Origin: Mycolicibacterium sp. BiH015 | Lineage (GTDB): Bacteria > Actinomycetota > Actinomycetes > Mycobacteriales > Mycobacteriaceae | Length of the DNA stretch: 64,000 nucleotides | Reading direction: 5' to 3' | Assembly (NCBI RefSeq): GCF_027706845.1 | Contig: NZ_JAQGCZ010000001.1 | Location: forward strand, 124,001 to 188,000 | Shown here: piece after piece, positions 1-11,525 of the stretch | Layout: the number at the start of each line of letters is the position of its first letter | Position numbering within the stretch: the stretch's first letter is position 1 | Notes under the pieces: model-generated | Databases searched by the model: none | The model's input: the letters and a program-made list of their open reading frames with translations, nothing else | What the model was told of the DNA's origin: nothing | Position numbers and translations under genes: made by a program

Positions 1-1
1 C

Positions 2-241
2 GACATGGGTTGGGAAACCTGGAAAGTGGGCGTCGAGTACGACGGCGCCCAACACTGGAACGACCCGCGCCAGCGCAGCCGGGACATCGACCGTCAGGTC
101 GAGCTGGAATCACTGGGCTGGCGGATCATCCACGTCAGTGCAGACATTTTGCGTGACCGGCCCGCCACGATCGCGGTGCGGGTCTGGCAGGCGCTCCAAG
201 CGGCCGGCGCGCCCGTACCTCCGCCGAATCTGAACTTATGA
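2..241 (+). CDS. DUF559-like (nuclease-fold) protein, C-terminal part only
   Basis: This frame is open to the left edge, so the gene begins outside the window and only about 79 C-terminal residues are present. The segment VGVEYDGAQHW followed by RDIDRQVELESLGWRIIHVSADIL is typical of the C-terminal domain of DUF559/very-short-patch-repair-like proteins, which in mycobacteria often follow an AbiEi-like N-terminal domain. The acidic and Gln residues of the VEYDGxQH motif fit a PD-(D/E)XK-type nuclease fold. Function is not established; it could be a stand-alone nuclease-fold protein or part of a toxin-antitoxin-like system. The 3' neighbour is convergent (the cold-shock gene). Confidence 0.6.
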   Translation, partial: DMGWETWKVGVEYDGAQHWNDPRQRSRDIDRQVELESLGWRIIHVSADILRDRPATIAVRVWQALQAAGAPVPPPNLNL

Positions 242-300
242 GTGCGATGCGGCGGAAAACTTCGCCACAAGCTCAGAGTCGAGGCTCGCGCCGCTGGACT

Positions 301-711
301 TCAGGCGTCGAGCTCGCGGGCGACGGCCTTGACCACCTCGGATACGCGGCGTGCGACCTTGCGGTCGGGGTACTTGCCTTTTCGCAGCTCGGGCTGCACC
401 GCGCCTTCCAACAGCGTGATCATGTCCTCGACCATGCCGTGCAGCTCATCAGGCGTGTGCTTGTGCTCGACAGTCGCCGCTTCCCGGCGATTGCGGCTGA
501 CGCTCGGCGGCGGGTCGATCAGCTTCACCTGCAGTGCCTGCGGTCCCCGCCGGCCGGCGGCCACGCCGAACTCGACCCGCTGCCCCGCCTTCAGACCTTC
601 GACACCCGCGGGCAACGCCGAGGACCGCACGTAGACGTCTTCGCCCTCCTCCTGAGAGAGGAACCCGAAGCCCTTCTCGGCGTCGTACCACTTCACCCGC
701 CCGGTCGGCAC
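301..711 (-). CDS. cspB: Cold-shock domain protein with mycobacterial C-terminal extension (Rv0871-like)
   Basis: The N-terminal 65 residues form a cold-shock domain with RNP1-like KGFGFLS and RNP2-like VYVRSSAL, which binds single-stranded nucleic acid. The remaining 70 residues ([16 protein letters not shown]..., ending [11 protein letters not shown]) are a helical extension characteristic of the mycobacterial CspB/Rv0871 family. I chose the GTG at 711 (136 residues, starting VPTGRVKW) because AGGTGA lies five bases upstream; an in-frame GTG at 720 would add three residues. It is divergent from the YccF gene, with about 145 bp between them that should hold both promoters. Confidence 0.88.
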   Translation of the reverse strand: MPTGRVKWYDAEKGFGFLSQEEGEDVYVRSSALPAGVEGLKAGQRVEFGVAAGRRGPQALQVKLIDPPPSVSRNRREAATVEHKHTPDELHGMVEDMITLLEGAVQPELRKGKYPDRKVARRVSEVVKAVARELDA

Positions 712-856
712 TGGTCTCACCTGCTGTCTGTCTCAAGTCGGGGTACATAAAGTAAGCGCCCCCGCCGGGACGCGTCCTGGGAGATCCTACTCGGACGGCG
801 CTACGCCCAGCATCCCCTTATGTCGGTAGGCTGCAGGTCACCGCTGGAGGAAGAAA

Positions 857-1264
857 ATGCGACTGGTCCTGAACGTCATATGGCTGATCTTCGGCGGCCT
901 CTGGCTGGCGCTCGGCTATGTTCTGGCCGCGCTGATCTGCTTCGTCCTGATCATCACGATCCCGTTCGGATTCGCCTCGCTGCGCATCGCGGCGTACGCG
1001 CTGTGGCCGTTCGGCCGAACCATCGTCGAAAAGCCGGGGCCGCGCCCCGGCGCACTCGTCGGCAATGTGATCTGGGTGATCGTGGCGGGGGTGTGGCTGG
1101 CGATCGGACACATCACCACGGCCATCGCGATGGCAATCACCATCATCGGTATCCCGTTGGCGCTCGCGAACCTGAAACTCATCCCTGTGTCGCTGATGCC
1201 TTTGGGTAAAGAGATCGTCCCGGTGGGCGAGGCCCACGGTCGCGTGGTCGGAACCGTGCCGTGA
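857..1264 (+). CDS. YccF-domain inner-membrane protein (Rv0870c-like)
   Basis: A 135-residue, strongly hydrophobic protein with two similar halves. Each half carries a hydrophobic hairpin ending in a glycine/isoleucine-rich motif (IITIPFGFASLRIAAYALWPFGR in the first, IIGIPLALANLKLIPVSLMPLGK in the second), the signature of the YccF domain. About four membrane segments are expected. The start is supported by GGAGG seven bases upstream. Its stop overlaps the GTG of moaA2 (GTGA), so it is translationally coupled to molybdopterin synthesis genes, as in other mycobacteria, although no functional link is known to me. Confidence 0.88.
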   Translation: MRLVLNVIWLIFGGLWLALGYVLAALICFVLIITIPFGFASLRIAAYALWPFGRTIVEKPGPRPGALVGNVIWVIVAGVWLAIGHITTAIAMAITIIGIPLALANLKLIPVSLMPLGKEIVPVGEAHGRVVGTVP

Positions 1265-2322
1265 CGGTGGTTGCGCTCGGCGTGCCGTCGGTTCACCGGC
1301 CGGCGACCCCCGCCCCGGCCGACGGACCGCTGGTCGACACGTTCGGCCGCGTCGCGACGGACTTGCGGGTGTCGCTGACCGACCTGTGCAATCTGCGCTG
1401 TACCTATTGCATGCCCGCCAAAGGGCTGGACTGGTTGCCACGCGACGAGAAGCTGAGTTCCGAAGAGCTCATCCGTCTGCTTCGCATCGCTGTGACCAGG
1501 CTGGGCATCACTAGCGTCCGCTTCACCGGAGGCGAACCGATGGTGGTACCTCATCTCGAGGACGTCATCGCGGCGACGTCGGCCCTGTCGCCGCGTCCGG
1601 AGATCACGTTGACCACCAACGGCATCGGCCTCGCCCAGCGGGCCGCCGGGCTCAAGCGTGCGGGATTGGATCGCATCAACGTCTCGCTGGACACCGTCGA
1701 CCCTGCCCGGTTCGCTGCCATCACCCGGCGCGACCGCATCGGCGACGTCCTCGCCGGCCTCCGCGCAGCCAAGGACGCGGGGCTGAGCCCGGTCAAGGTG
1801 AACGCGGTTTTGGACCCGGTCTCCGGGTTGGAGGATGCGGTCGCGCTGCTGAGGTTCTGCCTGGAACACGACTACCAACTGCGCATCATCGAGCAGATGC
1901 CGCTCGACGCCGGCCATTCCTGGCAGCGGGAGCGCGCGCTGAGCGCCGACGACATCCTTCGTGCACTGCAACGCCACTTCACGCTCTCGCCGGATCCGAC
2001 GCCGCGCGGCTCCGCTCCCGCACAGCTGTGGCGGGTGCACGAAGGGACCCGCGTCGCCGGTCTGGTAGGGATCATCGCGTCCGTCTCGCACGCCTTCTGC
2101 TCCACCTGCGACCGCAGCAGGCTTACCGCCGACGGGCAGATCCGCAACTGCCTGTTCGCCCGCGAGGAAACCGACCTGCGCGGGCTCCTGCGGTCCGGCG
2201 CCGACGACGACGCGCTCGTGGCCGCCTGGCGTGGTGCCATGTGGGCCAAGGCCGCGGGGCACGGCATCAACGATCCCGGCTTCGTGCAACCCGATCGTCC
2301 GATGAGCGCCATCGGGGGCTGA
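1261..2322 (+). CDS. moaA2: GTP 3',8-cyclase (molybdopterin synthesis)
   Basis: A 353-residue radical SAM enzyme that, with MoaC, converts GTP to cyclic pyranopterin monophosphate. The N-terminal CNLRCTYC gives the CX3CX2C SAM cluster; FTGGEP is the SAM-binding GGEP motif. The C-terminal FCSTCDRSRLTADGQIRNC supplies the second cluster (CX2CX13C), and the protein ends in the Gly-Gly tail needed for MoaA activity. The GTG start overlaps the YccF stop by four bases and matches the start I recall for the tuberculosis MoaA2. moaD2 starts four bases downstream of the stop. Confidence 0.95.
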   Translation: MTVVALGVPSVHRPATPAPADGPLVDTFGRVATDLRVSLTDLCNLRCTYCMPAKGLDWLPRDEKLSSEELIRLLRIAVTRLGITSVRFTGGEPMVVPHLEDVIAATSALSPRPEITLTTNGIGLAQRAAGLKRAGLDRINVSLDTVDPARFAAITRRDRIGDVLAGLRAAKDAGLSPVKVNAVLDPVSGLEDAVALLRFCLEHDYQLRIIEQMPLDAGHSWQRERALSADDILRALQRHFTLSPDPTPRGSAPAQLWRVHEGTRVAGLVGIIASVSHAFCSTCDRSRLTADGQIRNCLFAREETDLRGLLRSGADDDALVAAWRGAMWAKAAGHGINDPGFVQPDRPMSAIGG

Positions 2323-2325
2323 CCG

Positions 2326-2592
2326 ATGGCTGCTGACATCCGAGTTCGCGTCACCGTGCGCTTCTTCGCAGCGGCGCGGGCGGCGGCAGGCACGGAATCC
2401 GAGACGGTCGATCTGCCTGCGGGTGCGACCGTCGACGACCTCGTGCACACATTGAAGGCTCGGAGTGAGTCGCTGGCCACGGTGCTGGCCAGGTGTTCGT
2501 ATCTGCGTGACGGAGTCGCGGTGAGGGACTTGGGAGTTGAGCTCGCCGAAGCGCAGACAGTCGATGTTTTGCCGCCGTTTGCGGGCGGGTAG
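2326..2592 (+). CDS. moaD2: Molybdopterin synthase sulfur carrier subunit
   Basis: An 88-residue ubiquitin-like protein ending in PPFAGG, the C-terminal Gly-Gly that is adenylated and thiocarboxylated before sulfur transfer in the MoaD-MoaE molybdopterin synthase. It is the last gene of the yccF-moaA2-moaD2 operon; the partner moaE2 lies 2 kb away on the other strand beyond rpfA, as in M. tuberculosis. Confidence 0.93.
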   Translation: MAADIRVRVTVRFFAAARAAAGTESETVDLPAGATVDDLVHTLKARSESLATVLARCSYLRDGVAVRDLGVELAEAQTVDVLPPFAGG

Positions 2593-2616
2593 TCGGCCCC
2601 TCACCTGCAACCTATT

Positions 2617-2639
2617 CCGTGATTTACATCACATCACGG
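2617..2639. promoter_or_regulatory. CRP-type operator upstream of rpfA
   Basis: GTGA (2619-2622), six bases, TCAC (2629-2632) is a perfect mycobacterial CRP (Rv3676-type) core. A wider overlapping palindrome pairs CCGTGAT (2617-2623) with ATCACGG (2633-2639). It lies 430 bp before the rpfA start, upstream of the riboswitch. Rv3676 is known to activate rpfA in M. tuberculosis, which fits this position. Confidence 0.75.
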
Positions 2640-2726
2640 AATGGTCACGGGATGGCTACGACGAGGTTGAGGCGTCGGGCACCTGCAGGAACAACAGTCT
2701 CTCCTGGCCTTTTAGAGTTTTTTTAG

Positions 2727-4514
<1,788 letters not shown>

Positions 4515-4521
4515 CGGGTCG

Positions 4522-4947
4522 CTAAGCGGAGTTGACCCATTCGTCGGTGCCGTCGGCGAAGAACTGATGCTTCCAGATCGGTAGCCGCTCCTTGACGCGG
4601 TCGACGAGCCGGGCGCAGGTCTCGAACGCTGCGCCGCGGTGGTCGGCCGCGACTGCGGCGACGAGTGCGGCATCACCAATGTGCAGGACGCCGATCCGGT
4701 GACTGACGGCGATCGCACGGATGCCGTGGGATTCCGCTGCGACTTCGGCGACGACCTCGGCAAGCGTCTGCTCCGCCGTCGGGTGCGAGGAGTACTCCAG
4801 TCGTGTCACCGTCCGGCCGGCGTCGTGGTCGCGAACGACCCCTGCGAACGCGACGACCGCTCCGGCCGACTCATGAGCGACGAGGTTCTCGTGTTCGGTC
4901 GAATCGATGGGCTGGTCGGTCAGTGCGGCGCGCACGACGAGTGTCAT
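4522..4947 (-). CDS. moaE2: Molybdopterin synthase catalytic subunit
   Basis: A 141-residue MoaE-family protein that takes sulfur from MoaD thiocarboxylate to form molybdopterin. Recognisable parts are [18 protein letters not shown] near the N-terminus, [13 protein letters not shown] in the middle, and the C-terminal [20 protein letters not shown] with the conserved active-site lysines. Its ATG overlaps the mog stop (ATGA), placing it last in the moaC2-mog-moaE2 operon. Confidence 0.94.
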   Translation of the reverse strand: MTLVVRAALTDQPIDSTEHENLVAHESAGAVVAFAGVVRDHDAGRTVTRLEYSSHPTAEQTLAEVVAEVAAESHGIRAIAVSHRIGVLHIGDAALVAAVAADHRGAAFETCARLVDRVKERLPIWKHQFFADGTDEWVNSA

Positions 4948-5432
4948 CGCGGGTGGTCCTTGCCTTGCAGTTGATCGAGTGCGTGGTCGAGGACGTCGGC
5001 GAGCACGCCGAGGCCGTCCCTCACGCCGCCGAGCGAGCCGGGGAGGTTCACGACGAGGGTCCGGCCCGCGACCCCGCAGACTCCCCGCGACAGTACGGAC
5101 GTCGGCACATGAGGCAGACCGGAACGTCTGATGGCATCGGCCAGTCCGGGGATCTCATAGTCGAGTAGCGCGGCGGTGATCTGTGGCGTCGCATCCGTGG
5201 GCGAGATGCCGGTGCCGCCCGAGATGAGGATGACGTTCGGACTGTCGCGTAGCGCCGTTCTCAGCGCGGCGGCGACGGGATCACCGTCGGCGACGACGAC
5301 GGGCGCCGGGGTATCGATACCGCGGTCGTTGAGCCACTCGACGAGGACGGGGCCGCACCTGTCCTCGTAGACGCCGCCGGAGGCACGAGTGGACGCGATG
5401 ATGACGACGCCCGAACGCGTCACCGGGTCCAC
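4944..5432 (-). CDS. mog: Molybdopterin adenylyltransferase (MogA/MoaB-like)
   Basis: A 162-residue protein of the MoCF-binding family that adenylylates molybdopterin before metal insertion. The [16 protein letters not shown] segment is the signature GGTG loop, and [15 protein letters not shown] is the second conserved block. It overlaps moaC2 upstream by 13 bases and moaE2 downstream by four, so the three are one translationally coupled operon. Confidence 0.92.
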   Translation of the reverse strand: MDPVTRSGVVIIASTRASGGVYEDRCGPVLVEWLNDRGIDTPAPVVVADGDPVAAALRTALRDSPNVILISGGTGISPTDATPQITAALLDYEIPGLADAIRRSGLPHVPTSVLSRGVCGVAGRTLVVNLPGSLGGVRDGLGVLADVLDHALDQLQGKDHPR

Positions 5433-5902
5433 GTCCCCGTCTTGCCGCCCTCCTTGTGCACGACCCGGATGTCGTCGATGCTGGCGGCCCGGTCGACGGC
5501 CTTGATCATGTCGTAGACCGTCAGCGCCGCGACGCTGACGGCGGTGAGCGCCTCCATCTCGACACCGGTGCGGTCGGTGGTGCGCACGGTCGCGACGATG
5601 ACGATGGCACCGGGGTCGTGATCACCGCCGACGGTGAAGTCGATGTCGACGCCGGTGACGGCCAGCGGGTGACACAGCGGAATGAGCTCGCTCGTCCGCT
5701 TGGCGGCCATGATGCCGGCGACGCGCGCAGTGGCCAGGGCGTCTCCCTTGGGGAGCCCGTTCGCGGTGATCATCGCGACGACGTCGGGTCGGGTGTGCAC
5801 GGTGCCTTCGGCGGTCGCCACTCGCTTGGTGGCGTCCTTGGCGGTGACGTCGACCATGTGGGCCGCGCCGGTCTCGTCCAGGTGCGAGAGGCGGTCAGGC
5901 AC
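5420..5902 (-). CDS. moaC2: Cyclic pyranopterin monophosphate synthase
   Basis: A 160-residue MoaC that acts after MoaA. The family blocks are present: HMVDVTAKDATKRVATA, LIPLCHPLAVTGVDIDF, and TGVEMEALTAVSVAALTVYDMIKA with the catalytic Asp/Lys region near the C-terminal VHKEGGKTG. The start is GTG at 5902. It is downstream of a short gene (5905-6090) by two bases and overlaps mog by 13 bases, giving a four-gene operon. Confidence 0.94.
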   Translation of the reverse strand: MPDRLSHLDETGAAHMVDVTAKDATKRVATAEGTVHTRPDVVAMITANGLPKGDALATARVAGIMAAKRTSELIPLCHPLAVTGVDIDFTVGGDHDPGAIVIVATVRTTDRTGVEMEALTAVSVAALTVYDMIKAVDRAASIDDIRVVHKEGGKTGTWTR

Positions 5903-5904
5903 CG

Positions 5905-6090
5905 CTACTTGTTGACGACGGTGACAGATTGGATGAACGGTAGTTCTTCGGCAGGCAGCGGGAACGTGATGTCGCCGAACGGGGACAGCGCCCCGGTGCG
6001 GTCGGCGGCCAGCTCACTGACCGCGTGGTCGTCGGCATCGGTCGTCGGCCACCCCGGATCGACATATCGGTTCTTCTTGTCATCAGCCAC
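5905..6090 (-). CDS. Small conserved protein, Rv0863-like
   Basis: I place the start at GTG 6090, giving 61 residues beginning [14 protein letters not shown]. The frame stays open to 6177, but that would run into the neighbouring divergent gene. The protein is polar with no membrane segment and ends SVTVVNK. Its position between the Rv0862c-like gene and moaC2 is the position of Rv0863 in M. tuberculosis. No function is known to me; it leads the moaC2-mog-moaE2 operon. Confidence 0.7.
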   Translation of the reverse strand: MADDKKNRYVDPGWPTTDADDHAVSELAADRTGALSPFGDITFPLPAEELPFIQSVTVVNK

Positions 6091-6155
6091 GCAGACATTG
6101 TGGCAGGCCGATCGCCGGCTGGCGAGGTCGGGAGGCTCCTTTACGCTGGTCAGCA

Positions 6156-8429
6156 ATGAGCTCGAGAGCGAAGGCACCAGGCGTGCCGTTGGCCGCCTGG
6201 CTGGCGGACTCCGATGACGAGCAGCTGATCCGGCTGCTGCGTCTGCGGCCCGACCTCACCCAGCCGCCGCCCGGCAGCATTGCCGCCCTGGCCGCGCGCG
6301 CCGGTGCGCGCCAATCCGTGAAGGCGGCCACCGACGATCTCGACTTTCTGCACCTGGCGGTACTGGACGCACTGCTGACGCTGCACGCCGAGACGACCAC
6401 CGCGACGTTCGCCGAGTTGACGGACGCCTTTGGCGAGCGTGCCGAAGGCGCCGACCTGAGGGCCGCCGTCGACAACCTGTGCGCGCGTGCCCTGGTCTGG
6501 GGCGACCTGACCGGTCCCGGGGCTCTTCGTGTCGCTGCTGAGGTCGCGTCGAGTCTGCCCTGGTATCCGGGGCAGGCCACCGTCGAGAGCACGGCGCTGT
6601 CGAGCGGCGATGTCATGCAGGCACTGGAGTCGCTCGACGACGCGGCACGGGATCTGCTGGACAAGCTGCTCGAAGGTTCTCCTGTCGGCCGGACACGCGA
6701 CGCGTCGCCGGGCACCCCGCCCGATAGACCGGTGCCCCGGCTGCTGGCCGCGGGCCTGTTGCGCAGGATCGACGACGACACCGTGATCCTGCCGCGGCTG
6801 GTCGGTCAGGTGCTGCGCGGGGAGACCCCTGGCCCGGTGAGCCTGTCGAAACCCGATCCGACGGTGACGACGACCAAGGCCGCCGACGTCGACGCTGTCG
6901 CGGCGGGCGCCGCGATCGACCTCCTGCGCGAAGTCGAGCTTGTTCTCGAGAACCTCAGTGGCGCACCGGTTCCCGAGCTTCGCAGCGGTGGGCTCGGTAT
7001 CCGCGAGGTGAAACGCCTGACCAAGGCCACCGGGATCGAGGAACGCCGGCTGGGCCTGATCCTGGAGGTCGCGGCGGCGTCCGGGCTGATCGCGCCCGGC
7101 ATTCCGGAGCCGGACCCGTCCGACACCGCAGGGTCGGCGTGGGCGCCGACGGTCAACGCCGACCGGTTCATCGAATCGCCGTCGGCGGCCAAATGGCACC
7201 TGTTGGTGTCGGCGTGGCTCGACCTGCCGGGCCGTCCCAGCCTGGTGGGAAGCCGCGGCCCCGACGGCAAACCGTATGCCGCGCTGTCGGATTCGTTGTT
7301 CTCGACAGCCGCCCCGCTGGACCGCAGGCTCCTGCTCGACACGTTGGCGGAACTGCCGCCCGGCGCTGGGGTGGACGCCGACAGCGCATCGGCGGCCATG
7401 GTGTGGAATCGGCCGCGGTGGGCGGTGCGTCTGCAACGTGAACCGGTGGCCGACCTGCTCACCGAAGCTCACGCGATGGGTGTCGTCGGACGTGGCGCCA
7501 TCGCCACCCCGATCCGGCGCCTGCTCGACGGCGACGCGGACGATGTCGTCATCGCCGCCATGGAGAAAGCGCTGCCCGCCCCGATCGACCACTTCCTGCT
7601 TCAGGCCGATCTGACCGTCATCGTCCCGGGGCCGCTGGAACGCGCGCTGGCCGAGCAGCTCGCGGCCGTAGCCAACGTGGAGTCAGCGGGCGCAGCCATG
7701 GTGTACCGCATCGACGAGTCGTCGGTCCGGCGCGCTCTCGATACCGGCAAGACTGCGGGCGAACTGCACAGCCTGTTCACTCGTCATTCGAAAACCCCTG
7801 TACCGCAAGCGCTGACGTACTTGATCGACGATGTCGCGCGGCGCCACGGACAGCTGCGGGTGGGGATGGCGTCGTCGTTCGTGCGCTGCGAAGACGCGGC
7901 CCTGTTGGCCCAGGCCGTCGCTGCGCCTGCGACCGAGGCGGTCGAACTGCGGTTGCTCGCGCCCACGGTCGCGGTGTCGCAGGCGCCGATATCGGAGGTC
8001 CTCACCGCGTTACGGGCCGCCGGGTTCGCGCCGGCCGCCGAAGATGCGACGGGCACCATCGTTGATCTGCGGGTGCGGGGAGCGCGCGTACCGGCGCCGG
8101 GACGTCGTCGCGGATACCGCCACAACCCGGTGCCGACCGATCAGACGCTGGCCGCCATCGTCGCCGTCCTGCGCAAAGTTGCCTCCGCGCCGTCCTCCGG
8201 ACTGCGGCTGGATCCCGCGGTGGCAATCACGGAGTTGCAGCAGGCGGCCCACCACCAGGAGTCGGTCGTCATCGGCTACGTCGACCCGGCCGGGGTGGCC
8301 ACGCAGCGGGTGGTGTCCCCCATCAACGTGCGCGGTGGGCAGCTCACGGCCTACGATCCCGCGTCGGGTCGGGTGCGCGAATTCGCCATCCACCGTGTTA
8401 CATCGGTGGTTTCGGCCGACTCGAAGTAA
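6156..8429 (+). CDS. Helicase-associated protein with Helicase_C_3 domain (Rv0862c-like)
   Basis: A 757-residue protein matching the length and start ([33 protein letters not shown]) of the mycobacterial Rv0862c family. The N-terminal two-thirds is helical and winged-helix-like; the stretch around residues 465-590 ([18 protein letters not shown] ... [18 protein letters not shown]) is the Helicase_C_3/XPB-N-like domain. No Walker motif is present, so it is not a helicase itself. In M. tuberculosis it sits next to the XPB helicase gene, suggesting a partner role in repair; here a surface-protein gene separates them. Confidence 0.82.
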   Translation: MSSRAKAPGVPLAAWLADSDDEQLIRLLRLRPDLTQPPPGSIAALAARAGARQSVKAATDDLDFLHLAVLDALLTLHAETTTATFAELTDAFGERAEGADLRAAVDNLCARALVWGDLTGPGALRVAAEVASSLPWYPGQATVESTALSSGDVMQALESLDDAARDLLDKLLEGSPVGRTRDASPGTPPDRPVPRLLAAGLLRRIDDDTVILPRLVGQVLRGETPGPVSLSKPDPTVTTTKAADVDAVAAGAAIDLLREVELVLENLSGAPVPELRSGGLGIREVKRLTKATGIEERRLGLILEVAAASGLIAPGIPEPDPSDTAGSAWAPTVNADRFIESPSAAKWHLLVSAWLDLPGRPSLVGSRGPDGKPYAALSDSLFSTAAPLDRRLLLDTLAELPPGAGVDADSASAAMVWNRPRWAVRLQREPVADLLTEAHAMGVVGRGAIATPIRRLLDGDADDVVIAAMEKALPAPIDHFLLQADLTVIVPGPLERALAEQLAAVANVESAGAAMVYRIDESSVRRALDTGKTAGELHSLFTRHSKTPVPQALTYLIDDVARRHGQLRVGMASSFVRCEDAALLAQAVAAPATEAVELRLLAPTVAVSQAPISEVLTALRAAGFAPAAEDATGTIVDLRVRGARVPAPGRRRGYRHNPVPTDQTLAAIVAVLRKVASAPSSGLRLDPAVAITELQQAAHHQESVVIGYVDPAGVATQRVVSPINVRGGQLTAYDPASGRVREFAIHRVTSVVSADSK

Positions 8430-8435
8430 ACCTGA

Positions 8436-11400
8436 CTAGCGGAACACGGTGACGGCGACGACGCCGGGCAGCAGGTTGGTCGCGTTCGTGTCGTCAGTGA
8501 CGTACACCGACAGCGTCCTGGTTATGCCGAGCACGTCGAGCAGCCCTCCTCCGTACCTGGTCGCCTTGAACGTGACCGCCTCCAGCGCCTGCTTGTACTG
8601 CGCGATGGTGGCGGTTCCGGTCAGCTTCAGCTCCCCGGTCGCGGTGTTGTACGCGGCGGTGATCGGGTTCCCGTCGATCGGAGCGAACGCGAGGGTGTCG
8701 CCCGTCGTGAACCTGTCGGTGATCTTGACCGATGCGCCGCTGAGCACTGTCGAGTCGGTGTCGACGATGGTGGCGAGCGTGATCGGCTTGACTGTGTCGC
8801 CGACCGTCGGGAAGTTTAGAGCCGCCAGGCCGACGGTGACCACCGTCGGCCGATCGGGGTTCTTCACCAAAGCCGTTGTCACACCGGGGACGAGCGCGTT
8901 CAACCCGGAATCGTCGACGATGTTGATCGTCACCGTTCTGGGCACGCCGGCCCCACCTGTGGCCGAGAACGTCACCGCCTGCAGTGCGGCTGTGTACTCC
9001 TCCACCGATGCCGTCCCGGACAAGGTCAGCGTGTCGGTGCCGTTCCACGATGCGGTGATCGAGCTACCCGGTGCGGCGGTGAAGCTGAGCTTGTCACCTG
9101 TCTGGCGGCCCACTCCGAGCGCTACGACGGCTCCCGTCAGGACGGTCGAGTCGAGGTCGGCGATGGTGACCACCGGCGCCACCACCGAACCGGCGCCGCC
9201 GATCGTGTGGATGCCCGGCAGAGGCGGGGTGACAATCGTCGGACGCAGCGGCAGAACGGAATTCGCGAAGACGATGCCGGGGGCGGGGCTCGTGTCTCCG
9301 TCGCCTTCCGTGACGCTGATCGTCACGGTGCGTGGCAGGCCCAGTGTTGTGGCACTGAACGTGATGGATTGCAGCGCCTGCTGGTACTGCTCGACAGTGC
9401 CTGTGCCCGACAGTGTGATCGTCCAGTCGTTGGTCTGGGTGATGGTGACTGGATTACCCACGACCGCGGTGAACCCCAGTTTGTCGCCGTTCTGGCGATT
9501 GAGCCCGATCGTCACCACCGCACCGTCGAGCTGGCCGTCGTCGGCGTTCGCGATCACGACCGACGACAGCAGTTTCACCGGCGGCTTGCCGATCGTGTGA
9601 ACGGGCAAACCGACCGGTGTCACGATGAGCGGCAACTCTGCGACGATGCCGGGGAGCACGGTCGCGGCGACCAATGCCGGCGCGAGGGAATCGACGTCAT
9701 CGGCGTCGGTCAATGTGATCTCGACCGTGCGCGCGGGAATGCCGAGTTGAGTGGCGCTGAATGTGATTGCCTTCAGCGCGGTCTCGTAGTCGGCTTTGGT
9801 GGCCACGCCCGACAGGACGATCGTCCAGTCGTTGACGTAGTCGACGTCGATGTCGATGCCGTCGGGCACGTCGTAGCCCAATGTGTCGCCGGTCGACCGC
9901 GTCAGGTCACTGATGGTGATCGTGGCCTGTTGCAGCGATGCCGAATCCAGGTCTTCGATTTCGGCGACCGAGAGCAGTCTCACCGGATCGCCTCCCAGGA
10001 AATACGGCAGTCCCCCGACCGCCAGGATGGAAGGTGGCGCGTCCAGGGGCAGCCCGGGAAGAACGACAGTGGCGACGAATGCGGGGATGACATTCTCGAG
10101 CCCGTGTTGGTCGATGATGGAAAGGTCCACGGTGCGGGCGACCAGCCCGAGGTCGGTTGTGCTGAACGTTATTGCTTTCAACGCCTTTTCGTAGTCGTCT
10201 TGGGAAGCCAGCCCGGTGAACTTCAGCGTGTGGTCGTTGATCTGTTCGACGTCGATGTCGACGCCTTCGGGTGCCACGTAGTGCAACCGGTCGCCGTCCT
10301 GACGGCCGATGCCGATGGTGACGGTGGCCTCGGCCATCGACGGCGAGTCGACATCGACGATCGTGGCCGACGACAGCAGCGTGACGGGGTCGCTTCCGAT
10401 CAGATACGGCAACCCGCCGGTGACGACCAGCGTAGGCGCCGTCTGCAGGACGGGTTTGGCCGTGAACTCGATTGTCTGCGTGTAGTTGTCACGCTGTGCG
10501 AGGCCGAAGATCCGGGCGATCGAGTGCAGTACGTTCTGGAGGCTGCCGAGGATGCCGGTCAGGTGCTCTGAATCATCGCGTATGACGACGTCGAACTTGA
10601 CCGGCACCTCGTCGCCGATGACCGGCACCGTCGGCGTGTAGACAAACGCGCCCGTCAGAGGTTCGCGGAACACCAAGCCACCCTGGGGCTGAATGATCTC
10701 GTAGGTCAGCGGGTCCCCGTTGGGGTCGTACGCGTCGATGGTGATGATCGTCTGGCCGGTGAGGATCTGTTCGGTCTCGACCTCCCGAACCACCGGGGTC
10801 TTGTTGAAGAAGGTATGGGTTATCAGGCGGCGAATCCAGGCCAGTACTCCGTCGGTCACCGGGGACGGTGCGGGCAACTCGGGATCCGCTAGTGGCGCAA
10901 CGGCGTTCGCGACAACAGCGTTGAGCACATGCGCCGCGGCAACGTCGTCGGCCGCAGGCGCGTCCACCTCGACAGCCTCGGTGGTGACCGGCACGGTTCT
11001 CTTTGTGGTGTGCCGAGCTGTCTGGGCGTCAGCGTCAGACCCTTCGGGCTCTCCCGCGGACTCTTCGTCCGCGGCAATCAGCTCGGCGGTCTCGTCGGCA
11101 AGGTCGGAGTCGGCAGCCTCGTCGTCAAGGTCCTCCTCGTCGCTCCCGAGGGCGCCTTCGTCCGACTCCTCCGACACGTCCTCGTCGGAGGTGGAGGCCG
11201 GGCCGTCGGCGCCTGACGGACCCGTCTCGTTCTGCGTCCCGCCGGCTGCCGAGGATGAGTCCTGGTCGGCGGACGCGCTGGATGAACTGCTCTCGGTCTC
11301 TGCAGCAGCCGTGCCGGTGGCCGAGTTCGCGATGGCGAGACCGATACCGAGCGAGACGGCCAATGCACCGACTCGGCCGATGTGGACTGCGTGCCGGGAC

Positions 11401-11525
11401 TCGACGGTGCGTGCGTGCCTACGCGCCCCCGCCTCCTCAGGGTTGCAGAGATCCCTTTCCGACCAGAATCCTTGTTGGCTGCCGGCCGTGGCGGCGATCC
11501 TGTGGCGAGCTGCGCGTTCACTCAT
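8436..11525 (-). CDS. Secreted repeat protein with five cadherin/Ig-like units
   Basis: A 1029-residue exported protein. I start at ATG 11525 because GGAGG lies about nine bases upstream; the frame is open to 11588. Order of parts: long N-terminal leader with FWSERDL at 20-26 and the export segment IGRVGALAVSLGIGLAIANS at 49-68; Ser/Asp/Glu-rich linker to about 200; a pre-repeat module (VLAWIRRLITHTFFN, YDPNGDPLTY, FVYTP, DDSEHLTGILG) at about 226-345; then five roughly 133-residue units from about 363 to the end, each with a DxDS...ATVTI...D.L.Y/F...LTLSG.A....Y..AL.AITF core. No wall anchor (LPXTG) is visible. It is a smaller relative of the giant protein at 13532-27673. Probable adhesin or cell-envelope protein; function is inferred. 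Confidence 0.8.
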   Translation of the reverse strand: MSERAARHRIAATAGSQQGFWSERDLCNPEEAGARRHARTVESRHAVHIGRVGALAVSLGIGLAIANSATGTAAAETESSSSSASADQDSSSAAGGTQNETGPSGADGPASTSDEDVSEESDEGALGSDEEDLDDEAADSDLADETAELIAADEESAGEPEGSDADAQTARHTTKRTVPVTTEAVEVDAPAADDVAAAHVLNAVVANAVAPLADPELPAPSPVTDGVLAWIRRLITHTFFNKTPVVREVETEQILTGQTIITIDAYDPNGDPLTYEIIQPQGGLVFREPLTGAFVYTPTVPVIGDEVPVKFDVVIRDDSEHLTGILGSLQNVLHSIARIFGLAQRDNYTQTIEFTAKPVLQTAPTLVVTGGLPYLIGSDPVTLLSSATIVDVDSPSMAEATVTIGIGRQDGDRLHYVAPEGVDIDVEQINDHTLKFTGLASQDDYEKALKAITFSTTDLGLVARTVDLSIIDQHGLENVIPAFVATVVLPGLPLDAPPSILAVGGLPYFLGGDPVRLLSVAEIEDLDSASLQQATITISDLTRSTGDTLGYDVPDGIDIDVDYVNDWTIVLSGVATKADYETALKAITFSATQLGIPARTVEITLTDADDVDSLAPALVAATVLPGIVAELPLIVTPVGLPVHTIGKPPVKLLSSVVIANADDGQLDGAVVTIGLNRQNGDKLGFTAVVGNPVTITQTNDWTITLSGTGTVEQYQQALQSITFSATTLGLPRTVTISVTEGDGDTSPAPGIVFANSVLPLRPTIVTPPLPGIHTIGGAGSVVAPVVTIADLDSTVLTGAVVALGVGRQTGDKLSFTAAPGSSITASWNGTDTLTLSGTASVEEYTAALQAVTFSATGGAGVPRTVTINIVDDSGLNALVPGVTTALVKNPDRPTVVTVGLAALNFPTVGDTVKPITLATIVDTDSTVLSGASVKITDRFTTGDTLAFAPIDGNPITAAYNTATGELKLTGTATIAQYKQALEAVTFKATRYGGGLLDVLGITRTLSVYVTDDTNATNLLPGVVAVTVFR

